A DNA stretch of 47,348 bases, taken from the NCBI GenBank assembly GCA_019751755.1, contig JAIENA010000011.1:1-47348 (forward strand). Reading direction: 5' to 3'. A program made the position numbers and the translations under genes. The notes beneath the pieces were generated by a model, which was not told the DNA's origin, made no database searches, and saw nothing but the letters and a program-made list of their open reading frames with translations. The stretch's first letter is position 1. Each line of letters starts with the position of its first letter. Positions 27,363 through 34,593 of this stretch are shown in pieces. The stretch comes from Burkholderiaceae bacterium (GTDB lineage: Bacteria > Pseudomonadota > Gammaproteobacteria > Burkholderiales > Burkholderiaceae_D).

Positions 27363-27944
27363 ATGCTTAACGATACCGCCCTCGACACCCTGTTTTATCA
27401 GGCCCGCAGCCACAATGGCTGGCAAGACCGCGACGTCACCGATGCCCAGCTGGCACAACTGTACGACTTGCTGAAATGGGCGCCGACCTCGGCCAACGGG
27501 TCGCCGGCCCGCTTTGTGTTTGTCAAATCACGGCAAGCCCGGGACCAACTGGTGGCCTGCATGTCGCCCGGTAACCAGGCCAAGACCGCGCAGGCGCCGG
27601 TCACGGTCATCATCGGCATGGACCTGCAATTCCATGAAAAACTGCCGCATTTGTCACCCGCCGTCGATGCGCGGTCCTGGTTCGCCGGTAATGATGAATT
27701 GATCAAGGCCACTGCTTTTCGCAACGCGTCGCTGCAGGGTGCTTACCTGATCATGGCGGCGCGCGCGCTGGGCCTCGATTGCGGTCCGATGTCCGGTTTC
27801 GACAACGCCCAAGTCGATGCGGCGTTCTTTGCCGGCACCACCATCCGCGCCAACTTCGTGTGCAGCATCGGCTATGGCGATGCTGCCAAAGTGCGGCCGC
27901 GCGCGCCACGCTTGGCGTTTGGCGAGGCTTGCCGCATCGCCTGA
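27363..27944 (+). CDS. RutE-like nitroreductase-family reductase (malonic semialdehyde reductase type)
   Basis: The protein has 193 residues from the ATG at 27363; the E. coli RutE family is about the same length. Matching blocks are ARSHNGWQDRDVTD, LKWAPTSANGSPARFVFV, DARSWF, TAFRNASLQGAYLI, ALGLDCGPMSGFD and VDAAFFAG. RutE reduces the toxic 3-oxopropanoate formed in pyrimidine breakdown, using NADPH, and the fold binds FMN. No other rut gene is in the window, so the physiological role may be general detoxification. A strong hairpin terminator follows. Confidence 0.85.
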   Translation: MLNDTALDTLFYQARSHNGWQDRDVTDAQLAQLYDLLKWAPTSANGSPARFVFVKSRQARDQLVACMSPGNQAKTAQAPVTVIIGMDLQFHEKLPHLSPAVDARSWFAGNDELIKATAFRNASLQGAYLIMAARALGLDCGPMSGFDNAQVDAAFFAGTTIRANFVCSIGYGDAAKVRPRAPRLAFGEACRIA

Positions 27945-27971
27945 GACAGGCGCTGCGGCGTCCCCATGAAA

Positions 27972-27995
27972 AAAGCCCGCTGGAGAGCGGGCTTT
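27972..27995. terminator. Bidirectional terminator between rutE-like gene and actP
   Basis: The sequence forms a perfect 10-bp stem (AAAGCCCGCT / AGCGGGCTTT) with loop GGAG. It carries an A-run on one side and TTT on the other, and sits between two convergent genes, so it can serve both strands. Confidence 0.85.
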
Positions 27996-28020
27996 GTGCT
28001 TGCCAAGGGAATAGCCGTGC

Positions 28021-29712
28021 TTAGTGCGCGGCCGCGCCTTCTGCGCCAATCCCGGTTTCCGAACGCACTTCCTGCGCTTCAAAACCGGCACGGTCAATCG
28101 CGGCGCGCTTGCTGGTGTCCGTCACCGAGAACAGCCAGATGCCGACAAAGCCCACCGTCATCGAGAACAGTGCCGGCGAGGTGTACGGGAAGATCGCCGT
28201 GGCATTGTGGAACACGTCGACCCACACCGATTTCGACAGCACGGTCAGCGTCACCGCGGTCAGCAGACCAAGGAAGCCGCCGACGGTGGCGCCACGGGTG
28301 GTGCATTTGCTCCACAGAACCGACATGAACAGCACCGGGAAGTTGGCCGAGGCGGCGATGGCGAAGGCCAGCGACACCATGAAGGCGACGTTCTGCTTTT
28401 CGAACACGATGCCCAGCAGCACGGCGATCACGCCCAGCACCATGGTGGTGATCTTCGATACGCGCAGTTCGCTGCCAGGTGCGGGACGGCCTTTCTTGAT
28501 CACGGTGGCATACAGGTCGTGCGACACGGCCGATGCGCCGGACAGGGTCAGACCGGCCACCACCGCCAGGATGGTGGCGAACGCCACGGCCGAGATGAAG
28601 CCGAGGAAGATGTCGCCGCCGACCGCGTTGGCCAAGTGTACGGCCGCCATGTTGTCGCCGCCCAGCAGTTTGCCGGCGGTATCCTTGAAGTTCGGGTTGG
28701 TGCCGACCAGCACGATGGCGCCAAAGCCGATAATGAACACCAGCGCATAGAAGTAGCCGATCCAGGTGGTGGCCCACAGCACCGACTTGCGTGCTTCCTT
28801 GGCGTTCGGGACGGTGAAGAAGCGCATCAGGATGTGTGGCAGGCCGGCGGTGCCGAACATCAGCGCCATGCCGAACGAGATGCCGGAAATCGGGTCCTTG
28901 ATGAAACCGCCCGGGCCCATAATGGCGTCGCCCTTGGCGTGCACTTCCACCGCGTTGGCAAACAGCGCCGACAGGCTGAAGTTATACATCTTCAGCACGG
29001 AGAAGGCCATGAAGGTGGTACCCGCCAGCAGCATCACCGCTTTGATGATCTGCACCCAGGTGGTGGCGGTCATGCCGCCGAACAGCACGTAGACCATCAT
29101 CAGCACGCCGACCAGCACCACCGCGACATAGTAGTCGAGGCCGAACAGCAGCTTGATCAACTGGCCGGCGCCGACCATTTGTGCGATCAGGTAGAACAGC
29201 ACGGTGACCAGGGTGCCGGAGGCCGCGAACATGCGCACTGGTTTTTGTGCGAAGCGGTAGGCCGCGACGTCGGCGAACGTGAAGCGGCCCAGATTGCGCA
29301 AGCGTTCCGCCATCAGGAAGGTCAACACCGGCCAGCCGACCAGGAAGCCGATCGCATAGATCAGGCCATCGAAGCCATTGGCAAACACGGCGGCGGAAAT
29401 GCCGAGGAAGGAAGCGGCCGACATGAAGTCGCCGGCGATCGCCAGGCCGTTCTGGAAGCCGGTGATGCCACCGCCGGCGGTATAGAAGTCAGAGGCCGAG
29501 CGGGTGCGCTTGGCGGCCCACTTGGTGATGAACAGCGTCAGCAGCACGAAGGCCGCGAACATCGTGATCGCGGTCCAGTTGGTGGCCTGCTTGGTGGACT
29601 GGCCCAGGTCGGGCGCGGCCATGGCGCTGGTGGCCAGCAAGGTCAATGCGGCGCTGGCCAGGGCGCTGCAGGCCATGCGGGCGCCGGTGCGGGGGAGGCG
29701 GTGGGCGTTCAT
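28021..29712 (-). CDS. actP: Cation/acetate symporter ActP
   Basis: The protein has 563 residues. An N-terminal signal-like segment ([11 protein letters not shown]) precedes about 13 membrane helices of the sodium:solute symporter fold. Diagnostic blocks are [44 protein letters not shown], and [15 protein letters not shown]. ActP takes up acetate, and in some bacteria other small monocarboxylates, with a cation across the inner membrane. Its start overlaps the stop of the upstream DUF485 gene by four bases, the standard yjcH-actP arrangement. It ends at a shared terminator. Confidence 0.94.
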   Translation of the reverse strand: MNAHRLPRTGARMACSALASAALTLLATSAMAAPDLGQSTKQATNWTAITMFAAFVLLTLFITKWAAKRTRSASDFYTAGGGITGFQNGLAIAGDFMSAASFLGISAAVFANGFDGLIYAIGFLVGWPVLTFLMAERLRNLGRFTFADVAAYRFAQKPVRMFAASGTLVTVLFYLIAQMVGAGQLIKLLFGLDYYVAVVLVGVLMMVYVLFGGMTATTWVQIIKAVMLLAGTTFMAFSVLKMYNFSLSALFANAVEVHAKGDAIMGPGGFIKDPISGISFGMALMFGTAGLPHILMRFFTVPNAKEARKSVLWATTWIGYFYALVFIIGFGAIVLVGTNPNFKDTAGKLLGGDNMAAVHLANAVGGDIFLGFISAVAFATILAVVAGLTLSGASAVSHDLYATVIKKGRPAPGSELRVSKITTMVLGVIAVLLGIVFEKQNVAFMVSLAFAIAASANFPVLFMSVLWSKCTTRGATVGGFLGLLTAVTLTVLSKSVWVDVFHNATAIFPYTSPALFSMTVGFVGIWLFSVTDTSKRAAIDRAGFEAQEVRSETGIGAEGAAAH

Positions 29713-30050
29713 GCTGCCACCTTCTTGGCTTCGGCGGCGGCGCTGGCTTCGGCGTTCTTGTGGATGGCCTCGGTCAGCGCGTCGAATTCGCGGTTGGCGC
29801 GGCGCACGTAGATCCCGGTGATGGCGACGGTAAATACGATGACCAGCAAACCCAGCGGTACGCCGCGCGACATGACGCCGTCGCCGATCTTCGCCGCCAT
29901 GAACGGCTTGTTGAAGGCGTTCAGGGCGGTGAAGCCGTAGTAGACGAACATGACGGCCCAGGCCAGCGTCCAGCCGTAGCGGGAGCGGGTCTTGACCAGC
30001 TTTTGGTAGTTGGGGTCAGCCTTGACCCGTTGCACGGCATCGTGTTCCAT
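29709..30050 (-). CDS. yjcH: DUF485 membrane protein (YjcH-like), ActP partner
   Basis: The protein has 113 residues from the ATG at 30050; GGAGA lies upstream, within a short in-frame extension starting at 30062. It has the DUF485 pattern: two membrane helices ([16 protein letters not shown] and [17 protein letters not shown]) with RANREFD after the second. The gene is co-transcribed with actP and overlaps it by four bases. Its function is not established; the conserved pairing suggests that it assists or modulates acetate transport. Confidence 0.9.
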   Translation of the reverse strand: MEHDAVQRVKADPNYQKLVKTRSRYGWTLAWAVMFVYYGFTALNAFNKPFMAAKIGDGVMSRGVPLGLLVIVFTVAITGIYVRRANREFDALTEAIHKNAEASAAAEAKKVAA

Positions 30051-30248
30051 TTTTGTCTCCATTCATTTTGTAAGGCCCGGTGTGGTGATCCGAGCACGTA
30101 AGGGCGATCCTAAGCGTCGTTGCTTACCGCTTGCTTACGCTGTGAAATGAGATGAGGGAGAGACGACGGAAAGACGACGGAGAGAAGCGGGCGGAACGAA
30201 GCAGGGACGGTGTGGCCGGGGTGTCAACCCACCCCGGCGCGGCGGGCG

Positions 30249-31022
30249 TCAGCGGCGGCGCTGGCCGTTATACATGGTGTCGAGCAGGCCGGTGATTTTG
30301 CTTTCCATCTCGGGCTGCAAGTTGAGGAACTTGCAGCCGATATGCAATTGCTCGCCCAGCAGGAACGAGCGGTACGCCCGTGTCAGGCGGATTTCCAGTT
30401 CGCAAATAATCACGGTGTCCGCGCCCAGGTCGAGCCGCACATCGACCAGCTTGCGTCCCTTGATCAAGCCCTTGGCATCGTTCTTCGCGCAGCGCAGGCC
30501 GACCCCGCCCACCGAGAAGTCGTACAGCGGCAATTCATAGGGATTACCGTTCATCACGAAGGTGGCCATGAAATGCGCACCCAGCGGCGTCTCCTGGCGC
30601 TCCGACGAGCGCCGGTTCAGCACATCGCAGGTCTCCGGAAAAATCATCGGGATCAATTGCGGCTGGCCTTGCTCGGAACGCCAGGCCTTGTCGGTCAGCG
30701 TGAATTGCAGCTTGGCCGTGCGCAGCCAGGCGACAAAGGTGACTTTGCCCGGCGGCAGGATGGCGCCGTCGTTCAATTGCATCACGAAGTGGGGTAATTC
30801 GGGATCCACCGACAGAATGCGCCCTAAAATCACCTGACGGCTGCCGGGGGCGTACATCGAGATCGGATCGCCGCTGGCGGCCAGCAGCGTCAGCGCATCA
30901 CCGATATCGTCCTCACTCGTCATCGGGTGCGATTGTGCCGTGGCCGGGATCGGATCGATGGCGTCTTGCAGCCGTGGCGGTCCTTTGCGGATCGGTACGG
31001 CAATAGGGGCATTGAGTAGCAT
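30249..31022 (-). CDS. YcgR-type PilZ-domain protein (cyclic-di-GMP effector)
   Basis: The protein has 257 residues. The N-terminal half (about residues 35-140) resembles the YcgR PilZN fold, and the C-terminal half is PilZ with the cyclic-di-GMP motif R-R-x3-R (RRSSERQ) followed by DFSVGGVGL. Binding of cyclic di-GMP to YcgR proteins slows the flagellar motor. The ribosome site is unclear; ATG at 30923 is an alternative start that would drop a low-complexity N-terminus. Transcription is divergent from the lyase gene at 31420. It is one of three cyclic-di-GMP genes in the window, with the HD-GYP and EAL proteins. Confidence 0.87.
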   Translation of the reverse strand: MLLNAPIAVPIRKGPPRLQDAIDPIPATAQSHPMTSEDDIGDALTLLAASGDPISMYAPGSRQVILGRILSVDPELPHFVMQLNDGAILPPGKVTFVAWLRTAKLQFTLTDKAWRSEQGQPQLIPMIFPETCDVLNRRSSERQETPLGAHFMATFVMNGNPYELPLYDFSVGGVGLRCAKNDAKGLIKGRKLVDVRLDLGADTVIICELEIRLTRAYRSFLLGEQLHIGCKFLNLQPEMESKITGLLDTMYNGQRRR

Positions 31023-31258
31023 GTCTTTTGGCTATGATTATTAAATGTGACAAGACGTTTTTTGGGTCAAGTTCACAATTGAAAGCCATGATAATCCTGT
31101 GATTTCTCAAAGGCAATACGTTGTGGGTTTTAGATAAGAAACTGTGGTGAAAACCCCAAACCTGAACCCGCCGGGGCCCTCGATGCCAGGGCTGCATGTC
31201 CGTTCCGGGAGCCGGAAATTTTGATAAAAATATCAATCTCGCGACAGGTAATTATTTG

Positions 31259-31276
31259 ACGTTTTAAATAAAACGT
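31259..31276. promoter_or_regulatory. Perfect 8-2-8 palindrome upstream of the lyase gene
   Basis: ACGTTTTA-AA-TAAAACGT is a perfect inverted repeat, the strongest in this region. It is a plausible dimeric regulator site. The GntR protein encoded downstream is one candidate binder, but no direct evidence links them. Confidence 0.55.
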
Positions 31277-31321
31277 TTAAAAACAATTGTTTATATTAGA
31301 TTGGCGATGGTTGGTGCGATC

Positions 31322-31353
31322 ATTTTGTATAAAATATCCGATTAATGTATGAT
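31322..31353 (+). promoter_or_regulatory. Candidate promoter with overlapping operator for the lyase gene
   Basis: The -35 TTGTAT (31325-31330) and -10 TATGAT (31348-31353) are 17 bases apart. The palindrome ATTTTGTATAAAAT (31322-31335) covers the -35, an arrangement typical of repression. Confidence 0.5.
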
Positions 31354-31419
31354 GCGCCCATGGACAAAATCCATGCATTCCGCAGCCAGGCCCTTACCCC
31401 TACGATTAAAGGAAACACG

Positions 31420-32364
31420 ATGAGCGACAACATTTTTACCGGCACCATTCCCGCCCTCATGACGCCGTGCAAGGCCGACCGTACCCCCGATTTCGACGCG
31501 CTGGTCGCCAAAGGCCGTGAGCTGGTCGATCTGGGCATGAGCGCGGTGGTGTATTGCGGTTCGATGGGCGACTGGCCGCTGTTGACGCAAGCGCAGCGCC
31601 AGGAAGGTGTGGCGCGCCTGGTGGCGGCCGGCATCCCGACCATTGTCGGCACCGGCGCCGTGAATTCCAAGGAAGCGGTGTCGCATGCCGCCCATGCGGC
31701 CCACGTCGGCGCGCAAGGCTTGATGGTGATTCCACGGGTGCTGTCGCGCGGCGCGTCGCCGGCGGCGCAAAAAGCGCACTTCGCCGCCATTCTGGAGGCC
31801 GCCCCGGCGTTGCCGGCGGTGATCTACAACAGCCCATACTATGGCTTCGCGACCCGCGCCGATCTGTTCTTCGAGCTGCGCGCCCAGTACCCGAACCTGA
31901 TCGGCTTCAAGGAATTCGGTGGCGCCGCCGATATGCGTTACGCGGCCGAGCACATCACCAGCCAGGATGACAGCGTGACCTTGATGGCCGGCGTCGATAC
32001 GCAAGTGTTCCACGGCTTCGTCAATTGCGGCGCGACCGGCGCCATCACCGGCATCGGCAATGCGTTGCCGCGTGAAGTGCTGCTGCTGGTGGACCTGTGC
32101 CGCAAGGCCGCCCAGGGCGACGTCACCGCACGCCGCCAGGCGCGCGAACTGGAATCGGCGCTGGCGGTGCTGTCGTCGTTTGATGAAGGCACCGACCTGG
32201 TGCTGTACTACAAGCACATGATGGTGCTGAACGGCGACACCGAATACACGCTGCACTTCAATGAAACCGATGTGCTGAGCGACGCCCAGCGCCGTTACGC
32301 CGAGACCCAGTACGCCTTGTTCCGCACCTGGTACGCCGACTGGTCGAAGCAGGTCGTGGCCTGA
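31420..32364 (+). CDS. Dihydrodipicolinate-synthase-family lyase, likely hydroxyproline-pathway deaminase
   Basis: The protein has 314 residues from the ATG at 31420, which has AAAGGAA upstream; the frame opens earlier at 31345 without support. It is a class I aldolase-like TIM barrel: GTIPALMTPC start, the YCGSMGDWPLLT loop in place of the GTTGE of true DapA, IYNSPYYG, and Schiff-base lysine in GFKEFGG. The GSMGDWPLL and NSPYYGFATR blocks look like those of 1-pyrroline-4-hydroxy-2-carboxylate deaminases (LhpC/HypD type) of hydroxyproline breakdown; that assignment is from memory of the family. The GntR regulator next door fits a catabolic operon. The other pathway genes are not in the window. 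Confidence 0.75.
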   Translation: MSDNIFTGTIPALMTPCKADRTPDFDALVAKGRELVDLGMSAVVYCGSMGDWPLLTQAQRQEGVARLVAAGIPTIVGTGAVNSKEAVSHAAHAAHVGAQGLMVIPRVLSRGASPAAQKAHFAAILEAAPALPAVIYNSPYYGFATRADLFFELRAQYPNLIGFKEFGGAADMRYAAEHITSQDDSVTLMAGVDTQVFHGFVNCGATGAITGIGNALPREVLLLVDLCRKAAQGDVTARRQARELESALAVLSSFDEGTDLVLYYKHMMVLNGDTEYTLHFNETDVLSDAQRRYAETQYALFRTWYADWSKQVVA

Positions 32365-32394
32365 TCAGGGGCCGCGGCGCGGCACGGGGTCGGA

Positions 32395-32408
32395 TGATAT
32401 AATTTATA
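32395..32408 (+). promoter_or_regulatory. Extended -10 promoter within a palindrome, upstream of the GntR gene
   Basis: TGATATAAT (32395-32403) is a perfect extended -10. The 11-base palindrome TATAATTTATA (32398-32408) overlaps it. The GntR start lies 29 bases downstream. This arrangement suggests autoregulation. Confidence 0.55.
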
Positions 32409-32437
32409 CCATTTTGACCCTATAAAGAGTTGCCGCG

Positions 32438-33121
32438 ATGAATTCCCCACTCCAGGCGCCTGGCCTGTCCGTTACCACCGTTGCGGAGCAGGCGGCCGAC
32501 GCGATTCGGCGCCGGATCATTGCCGGTGAACTGCCGGAAGGATTCCAGCTGCGGCAAGATGCGCTGGCGGCGGAACTGGGCATCAGCCGGATTCCCGTGC
32601 GTGAGGCCCTGGTTCAACTGGAAGGGGAAGGGCTGGTGCGCATCGTGCCGCACAAGGGCGCGGTGGTGTCCGAAATGTCGATCGAGGAAATCAACGAACT
32701 GTTTATGCTGCGTGGCTTGCTGGAGCCTCTATTGCTGAAAAAGTCGGTACCCAAGCTCACCGCGGCCGATTTCGCGCAACTCGATGCGACGCTGGCGGAA
32801 TACCAGCAAGCGCTGCACGCGCAGCATCCGGCGCGCTGGGGCGAGTTGAACACGCAAGTCCACCACCTGCTGCTGTCGCGCGCCGACCAGCCCCGCACCT
32901 CGGCCATCGTCGCCACGCTGCTGCAGCAAACCGACCGCTACACCCGGTTGCAATTGTCGCTGAGCGCCGCCAGTTGCGTGCGCGCCGAACAGGAGCATGA
33001 AGAACTGGTGCGCCTGTGCCGCAGTGGCGAAGTGCGCGCCGCGGCATCGCTGTTGAAGCGCCATATCGAGCATGCGCGCACCGAACTGGAGCAGTTCATC
33101 CGGTCGCGCCGGCGCGCCTGA
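32438..33121 (+). CDS. GntR-family regulator, FadR (FCD) subfamily
   Basis: The protein has 227 residues. Residues about 8-75 are a GntR winged helix (ADAIRRRIIAGELPEGFQLRQDALAAELGISRIPVREALVQLEGEGLV). The rest is a helical FCD ligand-binding domain, with RGLLEPLLLK, HHLLLSRADQPR and HEELVRLCRSG. Such proteins usually repress a nearby catabolic operon and release DNA on binding an organic-acid effector. It lies 73 bases after the lyase gene on the same strand, but has its own candidate promoter. The lyase pathway intermediate is a plausible effector; this is inference. Confidence 0.92.
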   Translation: MNSPLQAPGLSVTTVAEQAADAIRRRIIAGELPEGFQLRQDALAAELGISRIPVREALVQLEGEGLVRIVPHKGAVVSEMSIEEINELFMLRGLLEPLLLKKSVPKLTAADFAQLDATLAEYQQALHAQHPARWGELNTQVHHLLLSRADQPRTSAIVATLLQQTDRYTRLQLSLSAASCVRAEQEHEELVRLCRSGEVRAAASLLKRHIEHARTELEQFIRSRRRA

Positions 33122-33133
33122 CTATCGCCACCA

Positions 33134-33203
33134 CAGCCACCGCTGTACAGTCACCGCTTTATAGTCACTGTCTTACAGCTACTGTCTTACAGCCACTTCA
33201 ACA
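33134..33203. repeat. 14-bp tandem repeat, about 4.5 units
   Basis: Units start at 33134, 33148, 33162, 33176 and 33190 (CAGCCACCGCTGTA, CAGTCACCGCTTTA, TAGTCACTGTCTTA, CAGCTACTGTCTTA, then a decayed CAGCCACTTC). The array lies between two convergent genes, and its last units supply the stop codon and final codons of the hydrolase gene on the minus strand. Confidence 0.8.
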
Positions 33204-34377
33204 GCAATTCCGCCACCGCCGGCGCATCGAGCAAGGCCATGTGATTGACGCCCTCCAGCACGGCTTGCCGCTCCGGCGCAAAGGCCAGTGTGCGTCCCGC
33301 CTCGGCGTGGCGGCCCAGCGCGCTGTCCAGCGGCACCAGGCCGTCGCCGACAATCTTGCCTTTCATGTTGCCCACGAAGGTGCCCGTGTTGGCGCCCATC
33401 GCGGCCGCCACCGTATGGCAGGCCACACCGACTGGCAGCGGCACGAATTGGGGCAGGGCGCGGCGGTGCGCAAAGCGGTCGCCATCTTGCCAGTCGTTGT
33501 CGAGCAGGCTGCCGTGACGCAAATCCGTGATGCCGGCGCTGCGCAATTTTGCCAGGCGCGAAAACGGCGCGCTGTATTTGCTGAGGTCCGTCAGCACGTG
33601 GACCCAGTTGCCGCCCCGTTCCAGCGGCGCGCCATGGTGCGGCGAGCCCAGGAACACCAGTTTGCTTAACCGTCCCAGCCAGTCGTAGCCGGCCTCGGCG
33701 CCGTAATGGCAGGCGCTGCGCGTCACCAGTCCCCCCATGCTGTGGCCAACGATGACCAGTTCCGTCACCGGCACCGGCCACGACAGCACCAGCGCCTGCA
33801 ATTGCTGGGCGAAATCGCGGCCATTTTCTGAAATGTGGCGGCCGCTGTTGTAGTGCAGGTAGACCGGCGTGTAGCCGCGTTCGCGCCGCAGCAGTTCGCC
33901 GTGGTCATGGCCGTTGCGGCGCCACTGCACATCGTTCATGCACAAGCCATGCACCAACACCACGATGCGCCCGCTGATATCGCCTTGCGGCTGTTCGGTA
34001 CCGACCGCCAACGGCGCCCCGTGGCGGCGCAAAGTCATGGGAATGGCCAGCGGATTGCCGCTGCGCGCCAGTGCGTCGCCGACCACGCCATTGAGCGCGG
34101 CCAGCAGCGCTTCGCGTCGATGCGACGGCGTGGCTTCGCCCAGTACGCCCTGCAGCGCGCCCAGCAAGCGTTCCAGTCCCGCGCCGGCCAGGCCGGCCGA
34201 ACCACGCACGCCGCCATATACCAGCGAGGCCGCGCGCGCCAGCGGCTTGCCGGCCGGGACGTTGGACAGGATCGCCGTGTGCACCGCTTCGGCAATGTCG
34301 GTTACGCCTTGCACCGCGCCGGTGACCAGGCGCGCCGCACCGGCCAGTTCATGGGCACGGGAAGTTTTATTGCGCAT
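33187..34377 (-). CDS. Alpha/beta hydrolase (lipase/esterase-like, PGAP1 type)
   Basis: The protein has 396 residues. A long N-terminal helical region (about 125 residues; ARLVTGAVQGVTDIAEAVH) precedes the hydrolase fold. The oxyanion block is VVLVHGLCMND, the nucleophile is Ser in VGHSMGGLV, the LGSPHHGAPLERGGN block follows, and a late GVNHMALL supplies the histidine. This resembles PGAP1-like or triacylglycerol-lipase-like proteins. No signal peptide is visible. The substrate is unknown. The stop codon lies inside a 14-bp tandem repeat, and the gene is convergent with the GntR gene. Confidence 0.85.
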   Translation of the reverse strand: MRNKTSRAHELAGAARLVTGAVQGVTDIAEAVHTAILSNVPAGKPLARAASLVYGGVRGSAGLAGAGLERLLGALQGVLGEATPSHRREALLAALNGVVGDALARSGNPLAIPMTLRRHGAPLAVGTEQPQGDISGRIVVLVHGLCMNDVQWRRNGHDHGELLRRERGYTPVYLHYNSGRHISENGRDFAQQLQALVLSWPVPVTELVIVGHSMGGLVTRSACHYGAEAGYDWLGRLSKLVFLGSPHHGAPLERGGNWVHVLTDLSKYSAPFSRLAKLRSAGITDLRHGSLLDNDWQDGDRFAHRRALPQFVPLPVGVACHTVAAAMGANTGTFVGNMKGKIVGDGLVPLDSALGRHAEAGRTLAFAPERQAVLEGVNHMALLDAPAVAELLLKWL

Positions 34378-34593
34378 ATCGATGTCCTCAGCATGGGGTG
34401 AAGCCCGATTCTAAGCTGAACCGCCCGCCGCAAGGCGTGACTGAATTGGAGGCATTCATCTATTCCCCCACACGCTGATATCCGAACGGGTATCGCTTCG
34501 CCATAAAACGTCATTGGACGCACTAGATAGCAAAGCGATATCGTGCGATCGCTGGCAAAGCTATCAACACTAATAATATTCCTGGAGACCCTC

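Larger units (their letters stand above)
31023..31419. promoter_or_regulatory. AT-rich divergent control region with several palindromes
   Basis: This 397-base stretch has no supported gene. It is distinctly AT-rich against its surroundings and separates the PilZ gene from the lyase gene. Inverted repeats within it are TTCCGG-GAG-CCGGAA (31203-31217), TTGATA-AAAA-TATCAA (31221-31236), ACGTTTTA-AA-TAAAACGT (31259-31276) and ATTTT-GTAT-AAAAT (31322-31335). A candidate promoter (TTGTAT 31325-31330, TATGAT 31348-31353, spacer 17) overlaps the last one. Confidence 0.7.

Noticed and set aside
28024..29811. 595-codon plus-strand frame opposite actP
   Set aside because: His/Gln/Gly/Arg-rich shadow of the symporter gene with no recognisable motif.
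30149..30195. Purine-rich repeats (GACGACGGA copies) upstream of the acetate operon
   Set aside because: Only two imperfect copies in a low-complexity stretch; not enough to call a site or repeat family.
31420..32364. Lyase considered as DapA of lysine synthesis
   Set aside because: The active-site loop reads CGSMGDWPLL, not the GTTGE type of DapA, and the neighbour is a catabolic GntR regulator.
33134..33203. Short tandem repeats considered as a CRISPR array
   Set aside because: The 14-bp units are contiguous with no spacers and no cas genes are present.
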